From assembly GCA_003240775.1 (NCBI GenBank), contig QFNI01000001.1, forward strand, positions 62,001-126,000: 64,000 nt of DNA, given 5' to 3'. The first letter of the stretch is position 1; every line of letters starts with the position of its first letter. This stretch comes from Mesorhizobium amorphae (lineage in GTDB: Bacteria > Pseudomonadota > Alphaproteobacteria > Rhizobiales > Rhizobiaceae). This document shows positions 19,880 to 28,259 of the stretch, one piece after another. The notes beneath the pieces were generated by a model. That model did not search any database, was not told the DNA's origin, and saw only the letters and a list, made by a program, of their open reading frames with translations. The position numbers were made by a program, and so were the translations under genes.

Positions 19880-21205
19880 TCAAACGGGCGGAGTGCCATT
19901 CAGGCGCAGCACCTCGCCTGCCAGATAGAGCGAACCGCCGATCAGGATACGGGGCGGGGGCTCGTCGGGATCCCATGTTTCGCGCAGCAGCGAGAGCGCA
20001 TTGGCGACGGATGCGACCGGCTCGGCGGACAAGCCCGCGGCTTCCGCGCGCAGCGCGAGCTCGTCGGGCGGCACGCCGGCGTCGCTCATGCCCACGGGCA
20101 CGGTGAAGACATGGCGCGCGAGCCCCGCAAAGGCGCGGAAGTAGCCCGCCTGGTCCTTGGTCGAGATCATGCCGGAAACCAGGAAGAGGGGGCGCGAGAA
20201 GCGCTCCTCCTGCTCGGCCAGGTTCTCGGCGATCACCGTGCCGGCGCCGGGATTGTGCCCGCCGTCGAGCCAGATCTCCGAGCCCTCAGGCGCAAGCTCC
20301 ACCAGCGAGCCGGAAGACAGGCGCTGCATGCGGCCGGGCCATTCCACGCGCCCCATGGCGTCGGCGATCTCTTTTTCCGTGGGCGAGAACCCGCCCGCGC
20401 GCACGGCCGCGATGGCCGCTGCGGCATTGGCGAACTGGTGGCGCCCGATCAGCCTGGGCTGGGGCAGGTCGAGAAGGCCGGTCTCGTCTTGGAAGACCAT
20501 GCGGCCATGCTCGCCGAAGCCGAAATAATCCTGGGAGTAGACGAGAGCGGGCGCGTCGAGCCGTTCGGCCACGTCGAGCATCACGTCGAGCGCAGTCGGG
20601 CTTTCCTGCTGGCCGATCACAACGGGCACCCTGGGCTTGATGATGCCCGCCTTCTCGGCCGCGATCAGTTCCACCCGGTCGCCCAGATAGGCCTCGTGGT
20701 CCATTGAGACGGGCATGATCAGGGAGACGGCGGGGCGCTCGATCACGTTGGTCGCGTCGAAGCGGCCGCCCAAGCCCACCTCGATCACGCAGGCATCCGC
20801 GGGCTGCTCGGAAAACAGCACGAAGGTGACGGCGGTCAGGATCTCGAACACGGTGATCGGCTCGCCGCCATTGGCCTGAGCCACGCGGTCGACGGCATCG
20901 GCTAGCATCGCGTCCTCGACCAGCCTGCCGCCGCCCTTCGCGCCGATCCTGTAGCGCTCGTGCCAGCGCACGAGGTGGGGCGAGGTGTGGACGTGAACGG
21001 CGAGCCCCATGCTTTCGAGCAAGGCGCGCGAGAAGGCTGCGGCCGAGCCCTTGCCGTTGGTGCCCGCGATGTGGATCACGGGCGGCAGGCGCCGATGGGG
21101 GTCGCCGAGCCGCGACAACAGGCGCCGGATACGCTCCAGCGACAGGTCGAAGCCCTTGGGGTGAAGCGAAAGAAGGCGCTCGATCGCCTGTTCGGCAGCG
21201 GACAT
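19880..21205 (-). CDS. folC: Bifunctional folylpolyglutamate/dihydrofolate synthase
   Basis: A 441-residue Mur-ligase-type enzyme. HIAGTNGKGSAAAF near residue 45 is the P-loop, EVGLGGRFDATN and MDHEAYLGD (about 148 and 175) are conserved FolC motifs, and WLDGGHNPGA starts the C-terminal glutamate-binding domain. It adds glutamate to dihydropteroate and folates. It is the last gene of the trpF-trpB-(TA)-trpA-accD-folC run and starts 11 nt after accD. Confidence 0.96.
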   Translation of the reverse strand: MSAAEQAIERLLSLHPKGFDLSLERIRRLLSRLGDPHRRLPPVIHIAGTNGKGSAAAFSRALLESMGLAVHVHTSPHLVRWHERYRIGAKGGGRLVEDAMLADAVDRVAQANGGEPITVFEILTAVTFVLFSEQPADACVIEVGLGGRFDATNVIERPAVSLIMPVSMDHEAYLGDRVELIAAEKAGIIKPRVPVVIGQQESPTALDVMLDVAERLDAPALVYSQDYFGFGEHGRMVFQDETGLLDLPQPRLIGRHQFANAAAAIAAVRAGGFSPTEKEIADAMGRVEWPGRMQRLSSGSLVELAPEGSEIWLDGGHNPGAGTVIAENLAEQEERFSRPLFLVSGMISTKDQAGYFRAFAGLARHVFTVPVGMSDAGVPPDELALRAEAAGLSAEPVASVANALSLLRETWDPDEPPPRILIGGSLYLAGEVLRLNGTPPV

Positions 21206-21216
21206 GGGAAAGGGGC

Positions 21217-22143
21217 TTACGCCGCGGCCACGCGGACCTCGGCGGCAGGCGCGACGGGCGGCGGTGTCTCGGTGGCCTGCGGGCTCGGCGCGGCCGGTTG
21301 CTTGAGCAGCAGGCGCAGCAGGCGGGCGATCGTTTCGCGCAGTTCCAGGCGCGACACCACCATGTCCACCATGCCGTGCGCCATCAGGTATTCCGCGCGC
21401 TGGAAGCCCTCGGGCAGCTTCTCGCGGATGGTCTGCTCGATCACGCGCGGGCCGGCAAAGCCGATCAGCGCGCCGGGCTCGGCGATGTGGACGTCGCCCA
21501 GCATGGCATAGGAAGCGGTCACGCCGCCCGTGGTGGGGTTGGTCAGCACGACGATGTAGGGCAGGCCCGCTTCCTTCAAGCGGTCCACGGCCACCGTGGT
21601 GCGGGGAAGCTGCATGAGCGACAGGATGCCTTCCTGCATCCGCGCGCCGCCCGAGGCCGCAAACAGCACGAGCGGCAGCTTGCGCTCGCGCGCGGTGTCG
21701 AAGCCGCGGATGATGGCTTCGCCCGCCGCCAAACCGAGCGAGCCGCCCATGAAGGCGAAATCCTGCACGGTTGCGACGAGTTCGACGCCCTCCACGGAGC
21801 CCACGCCGTTCAGCACGGCGTCGTCCATGCCGGTCTTGGCGCGCGCGTCGCGCAGGCGGTCGAGATAGCGCTTCTCGTCGCGGAAGCGCAAAGGGTCCAC
21901 CGCGACCTTGGGGTTCTCCAGCGTCTCGTAGCGGCCTTCGTCGAAGAAGAAGCGCAGCCGCTCCTTGGCAGAGATCTTCATGTGGTGGCCCGAGGAGGGC
22001 ACCACATACTGGTTCTCTTCCAGCTCCTTGTGGAACACCATCTCGCCCGACTCGGGATCCTTGATCCAGAGATTGTCGGGGATCTCGCGCCGGCCGAGCA
22101 TCGAGTTGATCTTGGGCCGGACGTAGTTGGTGATCCAGTTCAT
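21217..22143 (-). CDS. accD: Acetyl-CoA carboxylase carboxyltransferase, beta subunit
   Basis: A 308-residue protein; ATG 22143 gives the expected MNWITNYVRPKINSMLG start. The carboxyltransferase core includes FMGGSLGLAAGEAI and FAASGGARMQEG. With AccA it transfers the carboxyl group from biotin to acetyl-CoA, the first step of fatty-acid synthesis. Notable: the four cysteines of the N-terminal zinc ribbon in Escherichia coli AccD are absent (the region reads WIKDPESGEMVF and then VVPSSGHHMK). Rhizobial AccD proteins also lack most of them, so this is probably lineage-typical. The Pro/Ala-rich C-terminal tail is not conserved. Confidence 0.96.
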   Translation of the reverse strand: MNWITNYVRPKINSMLGRREIPDNLWIKDPESGEMVFHKELEENQYVVPSSGHHMKISAKERLRFFFDEGRYETLENPKVAVDPLRFRDEKRYLDRLRDARAKTGMDDAVLNGVGSVEGVELVATVQDFAFMGGSLGLAAGEAIIRGFDTARERKLPLVLFAASGGARMQEGILSLMQLPRTTVAVDRLKEAGLPYIVVLTNPTTGGVTASYAMLGDVHIAEPGALIGFAGPRVIEQTIREKLPEGFQRAEYLMAHGMVDMVVSRLELRETIARLLRLLLKQPAAPSPQATETPPPVAPAAEVRVAAA

Positions 22144-22180
22144 GGGCAGGGCGCTCCGACGGGTTCGGGGGGAGGTAGGC

Positions 22181-22999
22181 TCAAGCGCCCTCGGGCGCAA
22201 GCCTTGCCGCATGCACGCCGCGCGCGATCTCCGCGACGAGCGCGGAAGCCGACGCCACCGGATCGTCCGATCCCGCCACCGCCTGCACGATGGCCGTGCC
22301 CACCACGACGCCGTCGGCCGAACGCCCGATGGCGCGCGCCTGGGCTTCCGTCTTGACGCCGAAGCCGACGCAGACCGGCAATTCGGTGTGCGCCTTGATG
22401 CGCGCGACGGCCTCGCCCACCTGGGTCGTGTCGGCGAGCGCCGAGCCCGTGATGCCGGTCATCGAGACGTAGTAGACGAAGCCCGACGTGTTGCGCAAAA
22501 CGGTGGGCAGGCGCGCGGCGTCGGTGGTCGGCGTCGCCAGGCGGATGAAGTTCAGCCCATGCTGGATGGCCGGCAGGCAGAGCTCGGCGTCCATCTCGGG
22601 CGGCAGGTCGACCACGATCAGCCCGTCGATGCCGGCAGCCTGCGCGTCGTCCAGGAAGCGCTCGACGCCGTAGACATAGATCGGGTTGTAATAGCCCATC
22701 AGCACGATGGGCGTCTCGTCGTCCCCTTCGCGGAAGTCGCGCGCCATCTGGAGCGTCTTGGCGAGCGTGTGCCCGCCTTTCAGCGAGCGCAGGCCCGCAG
22801 CCTGGATGGCGGGGCCGTCGGCCATCGGGTCGGAAAAGGGCATGCCGAGCTCGATCACGTCCGAGCCTGCTCCGGGCAGCGCCTTCATCACGGCGAGCGA
22901 GGTGGCGTAGTCGGGGTCGCCTCCCATGAAATAGGTGACGAGACCCGCCCGGCCTTCGTCCTTGAGCTTCGCCATGCGGCGGTCGATGCGGGTGGTCAC
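22181..22999 (-). CDS. trpA: Tryptophan synthase alpha subunit
   Basis: A 272-residue TIM barrel. The catalytic Glu lies in IELGMPFSDPMADGP and the catalytic Asp in GLIVVDLPPEMD; the phosphate-binding end GFGVKTEAQAR is intact. It cleaves indole-glycerol phosphate and passes indole to TrpB. Its ATG overlaps the stop of the ParE-like toxin gene by 4 nt, so translation of trpA is coupled to the toxin gene rather than to trpB, which is unusual. Confidence 0.97.
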   Translation of the reverse strand: MTTRIDRRMAKLKDEGRAGLVTYFMGGDPDYATSLAVMKALPGAGSDVIELGMPFSDPMADGPAIQAAGLRSLKGGHTLAKTLQMARDFREGDDETPIVLMGYYNPIYVYGVERFLDDAQAAGIDGLIVVDLPPEMDAELCLPAIQHGLNFIRLATPTTDAARLPTVLRNTSGFVYYVSMTGITGSALADTTQVGEAVARIKAHTELPVCVGFGVKTEAQARAIGRSADGVVVGTAIVQAVAGSDDPVASASALVAEIARGVHAARLAPEGA

Positions 23000-23316
23000 G
23001 TCGCGTCGTTCTCCCTGTCCGGCTGCCCTGCCGGGTTGCCGGGCGCACGATTGGAGCGTCCGTCCTCGATATGCAAGACCTCGATCTGTTCGTCAGCCAC
23101 CCTGTAGACCACGAAGAACGGTGTTTTGGGTACGGTCAGCTGCCGCTCGCCCGGCACCATCGTCGGTCGCCCGGCAAACGGATGCTCGCGCAGAAGGGTG
23201 AGGGTGCGATGATAGTGAACCTTGGCCTGTTCGGCGCCTTGCGGAAACACGGACTCGTAGTAGCGCCGGAACCACTGAAGATCGACGCGCGCGGAAGTGA
23301 GAAAGACAATCCGCAT
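22996..23316 (-). CDS. ParE/RelE superfamily toxin
   Basis: A 106-residue protein starting MRIVFLTSARVDLQWFRRYY. The core TLLREHPFAGRPTMVPGERQ and PKTPFFVVYRVADEQIEVLHI is the RelE/ParE fold. The C-terminal 20 residues (SNRAPGNPAGQPDREND) are a polar extension that overlaps the trpA start. It would inhibit gyrase (ParE-like) or translation (RelE-like); the subclass cannot be set by eye. The antitoxin gene lies immediately upstream with an 11-nt gap. The position inside the trp operon is discussed in findings. Confidence 0.88.
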   Translation of the reverse strand: MRIVFLTSARVDLQWFRRYYESVFPQGAEQAKVHYHRTLTLLREHPFAGRPTMVPGERQLTVPKTPFFVVYRVADEQIEVLHIEDGRSNRAPGNPAGQPDRENDAT

Positions 23317-23327
23317 ACCGCTCGGCT

Positions 23328-23612
23328 TCAGCGGGCTTTCTGCGGCATGAACAGGTCGGGCTCGGGGGGAGGAAGCTCCTGATCGGTGCCCCAGCTGTCC
23401 ACCCAGCGCGTCATCGCCTCCTCGGAGATGAACTCGCCCTTGTCGGCCTCCGCCCGGCGTTCCGCCAGCAGACGGCGCCTGGCGTCCTGGGCTTCGAGGA
23501 AAGCGTGGATGACGGTGTTGGCGAGCGCGGACTCCGATGTTTCGGCAAGGCTCGCCTCGCGTGCCAAGCCTTGCAGCACCTCGTCGTCCAGTCGAAGCAG
23601 CGCCTCACCCAT
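23328..23612 (-). CDS. Antitoxin partner of the ParE/RelE toxin
   Basis: A 94-residue acidic protein beginning MGEALLRLDDEVLQGLAREA. The N-terminus resembles a ribbon-helix-helix or short helical DNA-binding segment and the tail (WGTDQELPPPEPDLFMPQKAR) is unstructured and proline-rich, as in antitoxins that wrap their toxin. Identity rests on size, order (antitoxin before toxin) and the toxin next door; I do not recognise a precise family. An AGAGGA site precedes the ATG. Expected to autorepress the module. Confidence 0.75.
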   Translation of the reverse strand: MGEALLRLDDEVLQGLAREASLAETSESALANTVIHAFLEAQDARRRLLAERRAEADKGEFISEEAMTRWVDSWGTDQELPPPEPDLFMPQKAR

Positions 23613-23656
23613 CGGGCAGTCCTCTACGATGCGAAGCCCATGTCTAACACACAGCC

Positions 23657-23684
23657 AGCTTCGAGCCCAAACGGGCTCAAAGCT
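23657..23684 (-). terminator. Hairpin overlapping the trpB stop codon
   Basis: AGCTTCGAGCCC (23657-23668) and GGGCTCAAAGCT (23673-23684) form a 12-position stem with one mismatch/wobble and a 4-nt loop. It begins inside the last codons of trpB. There is no U-run, so it may only reduce read-through or protect the trpFB mRNA end. Confidence 0.45.
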
Positions 23685-24927
23685 CCACGCCCAGATGCTT
23701 CGCCGCCGTGAACACGTCCTTGTCGCCGCGGCCGCACAGATTCATCACGATGATCTGGTCCTGCGCCATCTCGGGCGCGCGCTTCACCACCTCGGCCAGC
23801 GCATGCGCGGGCTCGAGTGCTGGGATGATGCCCTCGACGCGGGTGAGAAGCTGGAAGGCGTCCAGGGCCTCCTGATCCTTGATCGGCACATATTCCACGC
23901 GGCCGATGCTGCTCAGCCAGGAATGCTCGGGGCCGATGCCGGGATAGTCGAGGCCGGCCGAGATCGAGTGGCCTTCCAGGATCTGCCCGTCGCCGTTCTG
24001 CAGGAGATAGGTGCGATTGCCGTGGAGCACGCCGGGCGAGCCCGCGGTGATCGACGCGCAGTGCTCTTCGCCGTCGAGGCCGCGCCCGCCGGCTTCCACG
24101 CCCACGATCCGCACCGCGTCATCGTCGAGGAACGGGTGGAAGAGGCCGATGGCGTTGGACCCGCCGCCCACGGCCGCCACCAGCATGTCGGGCAGCCGGC
24201 CTTCGGCTTGCAGCATCTGCTCGCGCGTTTCGCGGCCGATCACGGATTGCAGCTCGCGCACGATCTCGGGGTAGGGGTGGGGGCCTGCCGCCGTGCCGAT
24301 CAGGTAATAGGTGTCGTCCACATTGGTGACCCAGTCGCGCAGCGCTTCATTCATGGCGTCCTTGAGCGTGCCGTGGCCCGAGGTGACCGGGCGGACTTCG
24401 GCGCCCAAGAGCTTCATGCGGAACACGTTGGGCGCTTGGCGCTCCACGTCGGTCGCACCCATGTAGATCACGCACGGAAAGCCGAAGCGCGCGCAGACGG
24501 TGGCGGTCGCAACCCCGTGCTGGCCCGCGCCCGTTTCGGCGATGATGCGCGTCTTGCCCATGCGCTTGGCGAGCAGGATCTGGCCCACGCAGTTGTTGAT
24601 CTTGTGCGAGCCCGTGTGGTTCAGCTCGTCGCGCTTGAAATAGACCTTCGCGCCGCCGCTCTTGCCCTGCGAACGGGCCACGTCCCGCAGGTGCTCGGTC
24701 AGCCGCTCGGCATAATAGAGCGGGCTCGGGCGGCCGGTGTAGTGGGTGTTGAGGTGCTCCACCTCGGCGCGGAACTCGGGATCCTCCTTGGCCGCCTGCC
24801 ACTTCGCTTCCAGGTCGAGGATCAGCGGCATCAGGGTCTCGGCCACGAAGCGGCCGCCGAAATCGCCGAACATGCCGGTCTCATCGGGGCCCGTGCGGAA
24901 GGAATTGGGCAAGGCCTGCGCGGTCAT
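23677..24927 (-). CDS. trpB: Tryptophan synthase beta subunit
   Basis: A 416-residue PLP enzyme. The PLP lysine lies in the LNHTGSHKINNC motif near residue 104, the substrate-binding ETGAGQHGVA follows at about 127, and AVGGGSNAIG is the phosphate-binding loop. It condenses indole with serine to give tryptophan. The ATG overlaps the trpF stop by 4 nt. The usual direct neighbour trpA is displaced by the toxin-antitoxin pair. Confidence 0.98.
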   Translation of the reverse strand: MTAQALPNSFRTGPDETGMFGDFGGRFVAETLMPLILDLEAKWQAAKEDPEFRAEVEHLNTHYTGRPSPLYYAERLTEHLRDVARSQGKSGGAKVYFKRDELNHTGSHKINNCVGQILLAKRMGKTRIIAETGAGQHGVATATVCARFGFPCVIYMGATDVERQAPNVFRMKLLGAEVRPVTSGHGTLKDAMNEALRDWVTNVDDTYYLIGTAAGPHPYPEIVRELQSVIGRETREQMLQAEGRLPDMLVAAVGGGSNAIGLFHPFLDDDAVRIVGVEAGGRGLDGEEHCASITAGSPGVLHGNRTYLLQNGDGQILEGHSISAGLDYPGIGPEHSWLSSIGRVEYVPIKDQEALDAFQLLTRVEGIIPALEPAHALAEVVKRAPEMAQDQIIVMNLCGRGDKDVFTAAKHLGVEL

Positions 24928-25577
24928 GGTCTGAACTCCTGGGAAAGGGCGCGCGCCTCACCGAGAAAGGCGCGGATCAATGCGAGGTCCTTGACGCCCG
25001 GCGCGCTTTCCACGCCCGAGGACACGTCGAGACCCGCGGGACGGGAACGGAGCGCCTCGGCCAGATTGGCGCGGTTGAGCCCGCCCGAAAGGAAGAAGGG
25101 CGCTGCGGGCGCGGCATCCAGAAGCGTCCAGTCGAAGGTTATGCCGTTGCCGCCGGGCAGTGCCGCGTCCGGCGGGGGCTTGGCGTCGAACAACAGGTGA
25201 TCCGCGATCCCCGCATAGCGCCCGGCCGCGCGCAGGTCGGCCTCGTCGCGCACGGGCAGCGCCTTGATCACGGGCAGGCCGAAACGGGCGCGGACGGCTG
25301 TCACGCGCTCGGGCGTCTCATGGCCGTGAAGCTGGAGGATGTCGGGCCGCACTTCGTCCACGATCGCCCCGAGCAGCGCGTCGTCCGCATCCACGGAAAC
25401 CGCGACCGCGTCCGCGCGTCCGCGCACGGGCTCGCGCAGGGCCGCCGCCTCGTGCGGGGAAACGTTGCGCGGGCTCTTGGGGAAGAAGATGAAGCCGACA
25501 TGGCTCGCGCCGCCATCGAGCGCCACCGCCACCGCCTCGGGCGTCCGCAAGCCGCAGATCTTGAGGAAGAGGGACAT
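24924..25577 (-). CDS. trpF: Phosphoribosylanthranilate isomerase
   Basis: A 217-residue TIM barrel starting MSLFLKICGLRTPEAVAVAL, with the catalytic Cys in KICGLR and the catalytic Asp near GLDVSSGVESAPG. It converts phosphoribosylanthranilate to the carboxyphenylamino-deoxyribulose phosphate. It is the first gene of the operon; no trp attenuator or leader peptide is apparent upstream, where only 80 nt separate it from the peptidase gene on the same strand. Confidence 0.96.
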   Translation of the reverse strand: MSLFLKICGLRTPEAVAVALDGGASHVGFIFFPKSPRNVSPHEAAALREPVRGRADAVAVSVDADDALLGAIVDEVRPDILQLHGHETPERVTAVRARFGLPVIKALPVRDEADLRAAGRYAGIADHLLFDAKPPPDAALPGGNGITFDWTLLDAAPAAPFFLSGGLNRANLAEALRSRPAGLDVSSGVESAPGVKDLALIRAFLGEARALSQEFRP

Positions 25578-25657
25578 GGGCCGGGGATTGGCATGAAAGG
25601 GGGGAGAAGTCGAGACGAGCGGATGAGAGGTCGTACGTGCTTCGCAGCACATCCTTC

Positions 25658-26425
25658 TCACCCGAAGCCGATCGCCTGCAACGCCGTTCCGTTGCGCTTC
25701 AGCCAGTTCCGACAGCGCGCCGTTTCGGGGCACAGGCGCTCGCACAGCGCCCAGAAGTCGGGCCCGTGGTTCATCTCGCGCAGATGCGCGGCCTCATGTG
25801 CCACGAGGTAGTCGATCACCGCGGGCGGGGCCATCATGATGCGCCAGGAAAACGACAGGGCACCCGAAGACGAGCACGATCCCCAGCGGCTCTTGGTGTC
25901 GCGGAAGGTGATGGCGGAAGGCTTGCGGCCCACAGCCCCCGCATGCTTGGCGACAAGCGCGCCGATCTCGGTCTTCGCCTCGCGCTTCAGGAGGTCGGCC
26001 ACGCGGCGCGGCAGAAACGATGCTTCCCCGCCCACCAGGATCAGCGGCCCCCGCTCGTCGGCGCCCAGACGCGCGGCACCTCGCCCCCCCTCATGCACGA
26101 TCAGGTGCGGCACGCCGCGGATCGGCAGCTTCACGCCCGCGCGCACCGTGGCGTCCTCGGGCAGCTTTGCGAGCCGCTCTTCGAGCCATCCCTGGTGGCG
26201 GGCCAGGAAGCGGTCGATCTCGCGCCTGGGCAGGCGCGGCGGGGCGGTCACGCGCAGGCCGGCGCCGCCGGGCGCGATGCGCAGCGTCAGCCGCTTGGCG
26301 CGCGGGTTGCGGGTGACGCGAAGGGAAAGGGTGCGCCCGCCCACCTCGTGCTCGCGCTCTTCCACGGCCATGGGCCTGGGGGCCTTGGACTGTGCCTTGG
26401 TGCGGGAAAAGAGAGCGAGCGGCAT
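25658..26425 (-). CDS. YgjP-like zinc metallopeptidase (M48-related, DUF45)
   Basis: A 255-residue protein. The zinc motif is VAHEAAHLREMNHGPDFW near residue 210 (HExxH form HEAAH plus a downstream His), with the conserved family segment KSRWGSCSSSGALSFSW just before it. The N-terminal domain is basic and Arg-rich. The family includes YgjP and the WLM/SprT-related proteases; cellular role is poorly defined. Its start is followed upstream by the terminator of the DUF2852 gene. The gap to trpF is 80 nt on the same strand, so some co-transcription is possible. Confidence 0.85.
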   Translation of the reverse strand: MPLALFSRTKAQSKAPRPMAVEEREHEVGGRTLSLRVTRNPRAKRLTLRIAPGGAGLRVTAPPRLPRREIDRFLARHQGWLEERLAKLPEDATVRAGVKLPIRGVPHLIVHEGGRGAARLGADERGPLILVGGEASFLPRRVADLLKREAKTEIGALVAKHAGAVGRKPSAITFRDTKSRWGSCSSSGALSFSWRIMMAPPAVIDYLVAHEAAHLREMNHGPDFWALCERLCPETARCRNWLKRNGTALQAIGFG

Positions 26426-26462
26426 GGGCTGAAGCTCTAGCGGATTCGCGAGGGCCCCGCGC

Positions 26463-26498
26463 CAAAAAGAAAACGGCGCCCCCAGGGAAGGGGCGCCG
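26463..26498 (-). terminator. Intrinsic terminator after the DUF2852 gene
   Basis: CGGCGCCCC (26474-26482) and GGGGCGCCG (26490-26498) form a 9-bp stem with a 7-nt loop. On the minus strand TTTTCTTTTTG follows directly. A textbook Rho-independent terminator. Confidence 0.85.
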
Positions 26499-26528
26499 CT
26501 TCTGCCTGCCTCGTGGCGCTGCTGGAGG

Positions 26529-26993
26529 TCAGCCGTTCAGCAGGTTGTCGCCGTTGGGTCGGTTCTGGTCCGCCTTGCCGTCGACATCGGGCTTGGAAGC
26601 CGAGCGGTCGCGCATGAAGCGGTCGAACTCTTCCTGGTCCTTGGCGCGGCGCAGCTCGCGGGCATAGGCGTCGAAGTCGTCGCGCATGGCGTCGAGCTTC
26701 TGGCGCTCCTCGTCGAGACGGGCCAGCTCCTTGTCGCGCCAGTCGTCGAAGGCGACGTTGCCGGTGGCGTCGAAGGCGCGGAAGCTGTTGCGGCGGCCAC
26801 GGCCGCGGCCGCAGTTCCAGGCGCCCTTCCAGTTGCCGGCCTTGAAGTCGCGGCTCACGCCGTGGAAGCGATCGCCCCAGACGATATAGGCGATCATGGC
26901 GAGGCCGAGCGGCCAGAACACCATGAAGCCGACAACGGTCAGCGCGATCGTGGTCGGCGTCCAGGCCGGTCGGATCAATGCAGTGGACGTCAT
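26529..26993 (-). CDS. DUF2852 membrane protein
   Basis: A 154-residue protein; ATG 26993 is chosen for the GAGGAGAG site upstream. A hydrophobic helix (TIALTVVGFMVFWPLGLAMI) near 15-35 is followed by a Gly/Arg-rich patch (RGRGRRNSFRAF) and a charged coiled-coil-like region (LARLDEERQKLDAMRDDFDAYARELRRAKDQ, about 95-125, shown here in parts) ending in an FMRDR motif. This is the DUF2852 layout known from Alphaproteobacteria. The long helix would lie in the cytoplasm. Function unknown. It has its own terminator, so it is monocistronic. Confidence 0.8.
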   Translation of the reverse strand: MTSTALIRPAWTPTTIALTVVGFMVFWPLGLAMIAYIVWGDRFHGVSRDFKAGNWKGAWNCGRGRGRRNSFRAFDATGNVAFDDWRDKELARLDEERQKLDAMRDDFDAYARELRRAKDQEEFDRFMRDRSASKPDVDGKADQNRPNGDNLLNG

Positions 26994-27110
26994 AGTTCTC
27001 TCCTCGAAAAGGCGGCAGCCCTTGGGAGGGGGTGGATCACGCCGCTTGAGTTTCGAGATGGGTGCGCAAAAACGGCAGTTCAAGAACACATTTGCGGAAA
27101 GCCGGGTCTC

Positions 27111-28259
27111 TCACCCCCTGCGCAGCTTTCCGAGGCCGAACACGCCGAGCCCCGCCGCCAGGCCCCAGAAGGGCGCGCCCACGCCGAGAACCGTGATGCC
27201 GGATGCCGTCACCGCGAAAGCCGTCACGGCCGCCGCGCGGTCGGCCTCGTCCTTGAGCGCGATGGTGAGCGCGTTGGCGAGCGGAGCCAGAAGCGCCAGC
27301 CCCGCGACGAGCACGATCAGCGAAGCGGGAAGTGCCGCGAAGAGCGCGATCAGCGAGGCGCCGAACAGCGCGAACAGCGCATAGGTCGAGGCATAGAAGG
27401 GCGCGGTCTTCCAGCGCTCCGCAGGGTCGGGATGGGCATCGGGGTTGGTGCAGATCGCAGCCGAAATGGCGGCGAGGTTCGTGGTCAGCCCGCCGAAGGG
27501 GGCGGTGACCAGCGACACGAAGCCCGTCACCCCGATCAGGAGGCCCGGCGGGGGCGTGTAGCCGGCCGCGCGCAGCACGGCCAGGCCCGACAGGTTCTGC
27601 GAGGCCATGGTGACGAGGTAGAGCGGCAGCGCGAGACCGACCGTTGCCGCAAGCGAGAAGTCGGGCGGCACGAACACCAGAGCGGACGGTGTCGGCGCAG
27701 GCAGCGCCTCGACCCGGCCGAGCGCAAAGGTGAGCGCCACGCCTCCCACCAGCACCGCGAGCACCGAAAGCGAGGGGCTCCACAGCCGCGCGACGAAGAA
27801 GAGAACGACGAGCGGCAGGATGAGCACGGGGTCGACAGGAGCCGCCCGCGCGGCACTCAAGGCGAATCCGAGCAGGATGCCGGCCAGCATCCCCGATGCC
27901 ACGGCAGTCGGAATGGAAGCGATCAGGCGGGTGAGGGGGCGAAAAAGGCCCGTCGCCACCAGGAGCACGGCTGCGATCACGAAGGCGCCCGCCGCCTCGT
28001 TCATGGAGAAGCCCGTGGTGGCCGCGATCAGGGCTGCGCCCGGCGTGGAGGACGCCGTCACGATCGGCATGCGCAGCTTGCCAGAGAGCCACAGCGTCTC
28101 GACCGCCATGGCGAGGCACATGGCGGCGACCCAGCTCGTCTTCTGCGCGGGCGACGCGCCCACCGCGTCGGCTGCGGCGATGATCAGGGCGAGGGTGCCG
28201 CCGAAGCCCACGATGGCCGCGACGAAGCCGGATGCCGGAAGCGAGAAGCGCACGCTCAC
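27111..28259 (-). CDS. BenE-family benzoate/H+ symporter-like transporter
   Basis: A 382-residue, very hydrophobic protein with about 11-12 membrane segments. Family-like stretches include IVTASSTPGAALIAAT and the late segment PFGGLTTNLAAISAAICTNPDAHPD, which are typical of BenE. Start is a GTG at 28259 that overlaps the stop of the upstream hydrolase gene (GTGA), so the two are translationally coupled. It should import an aromatic acid or related anion with protons. No benzoate-degradation genes are present, so the substrate is open. Confidence 0.88.
   Translation of the reverse strand: MSVRFSLPASGFVAAIVGFGGTLALIIAAADAVGASPAQKTSWVAAMCLAMAVETLWLSGKLRMPIVTASSTPGAALIAATTGFSMNEAAGAFVIAAVLLVATGLFRPLTRLIASIPTAVASGMLAGILLGFALSAARAAPVDPVLILPLVVLFFVARLWSPSLSVLAVLVGGVALTFALGRVEALPAPTPSALVFVPPDFSLAATVGLALPLYLVTMASQNLSGLAVLRAAGYTPPPGLLIGVTGFVSLVTAPFGGLTTNLAAISAAICTNPDAHPDPAERWKTAPFYASTYALFALFGASLIALFAALPASLIVLVAGLALLAPLANALTIALKDEADRAAAVTAFAVTASGITVLGVGAPFWGLAAGLGVFGLGKLRRG

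Noticed and set aside
25578..25657. trp leader peptide with attenuator
   Set aside because: No short ORF with Trp codons and no antiterminator pair in the 80 nt before trpF.
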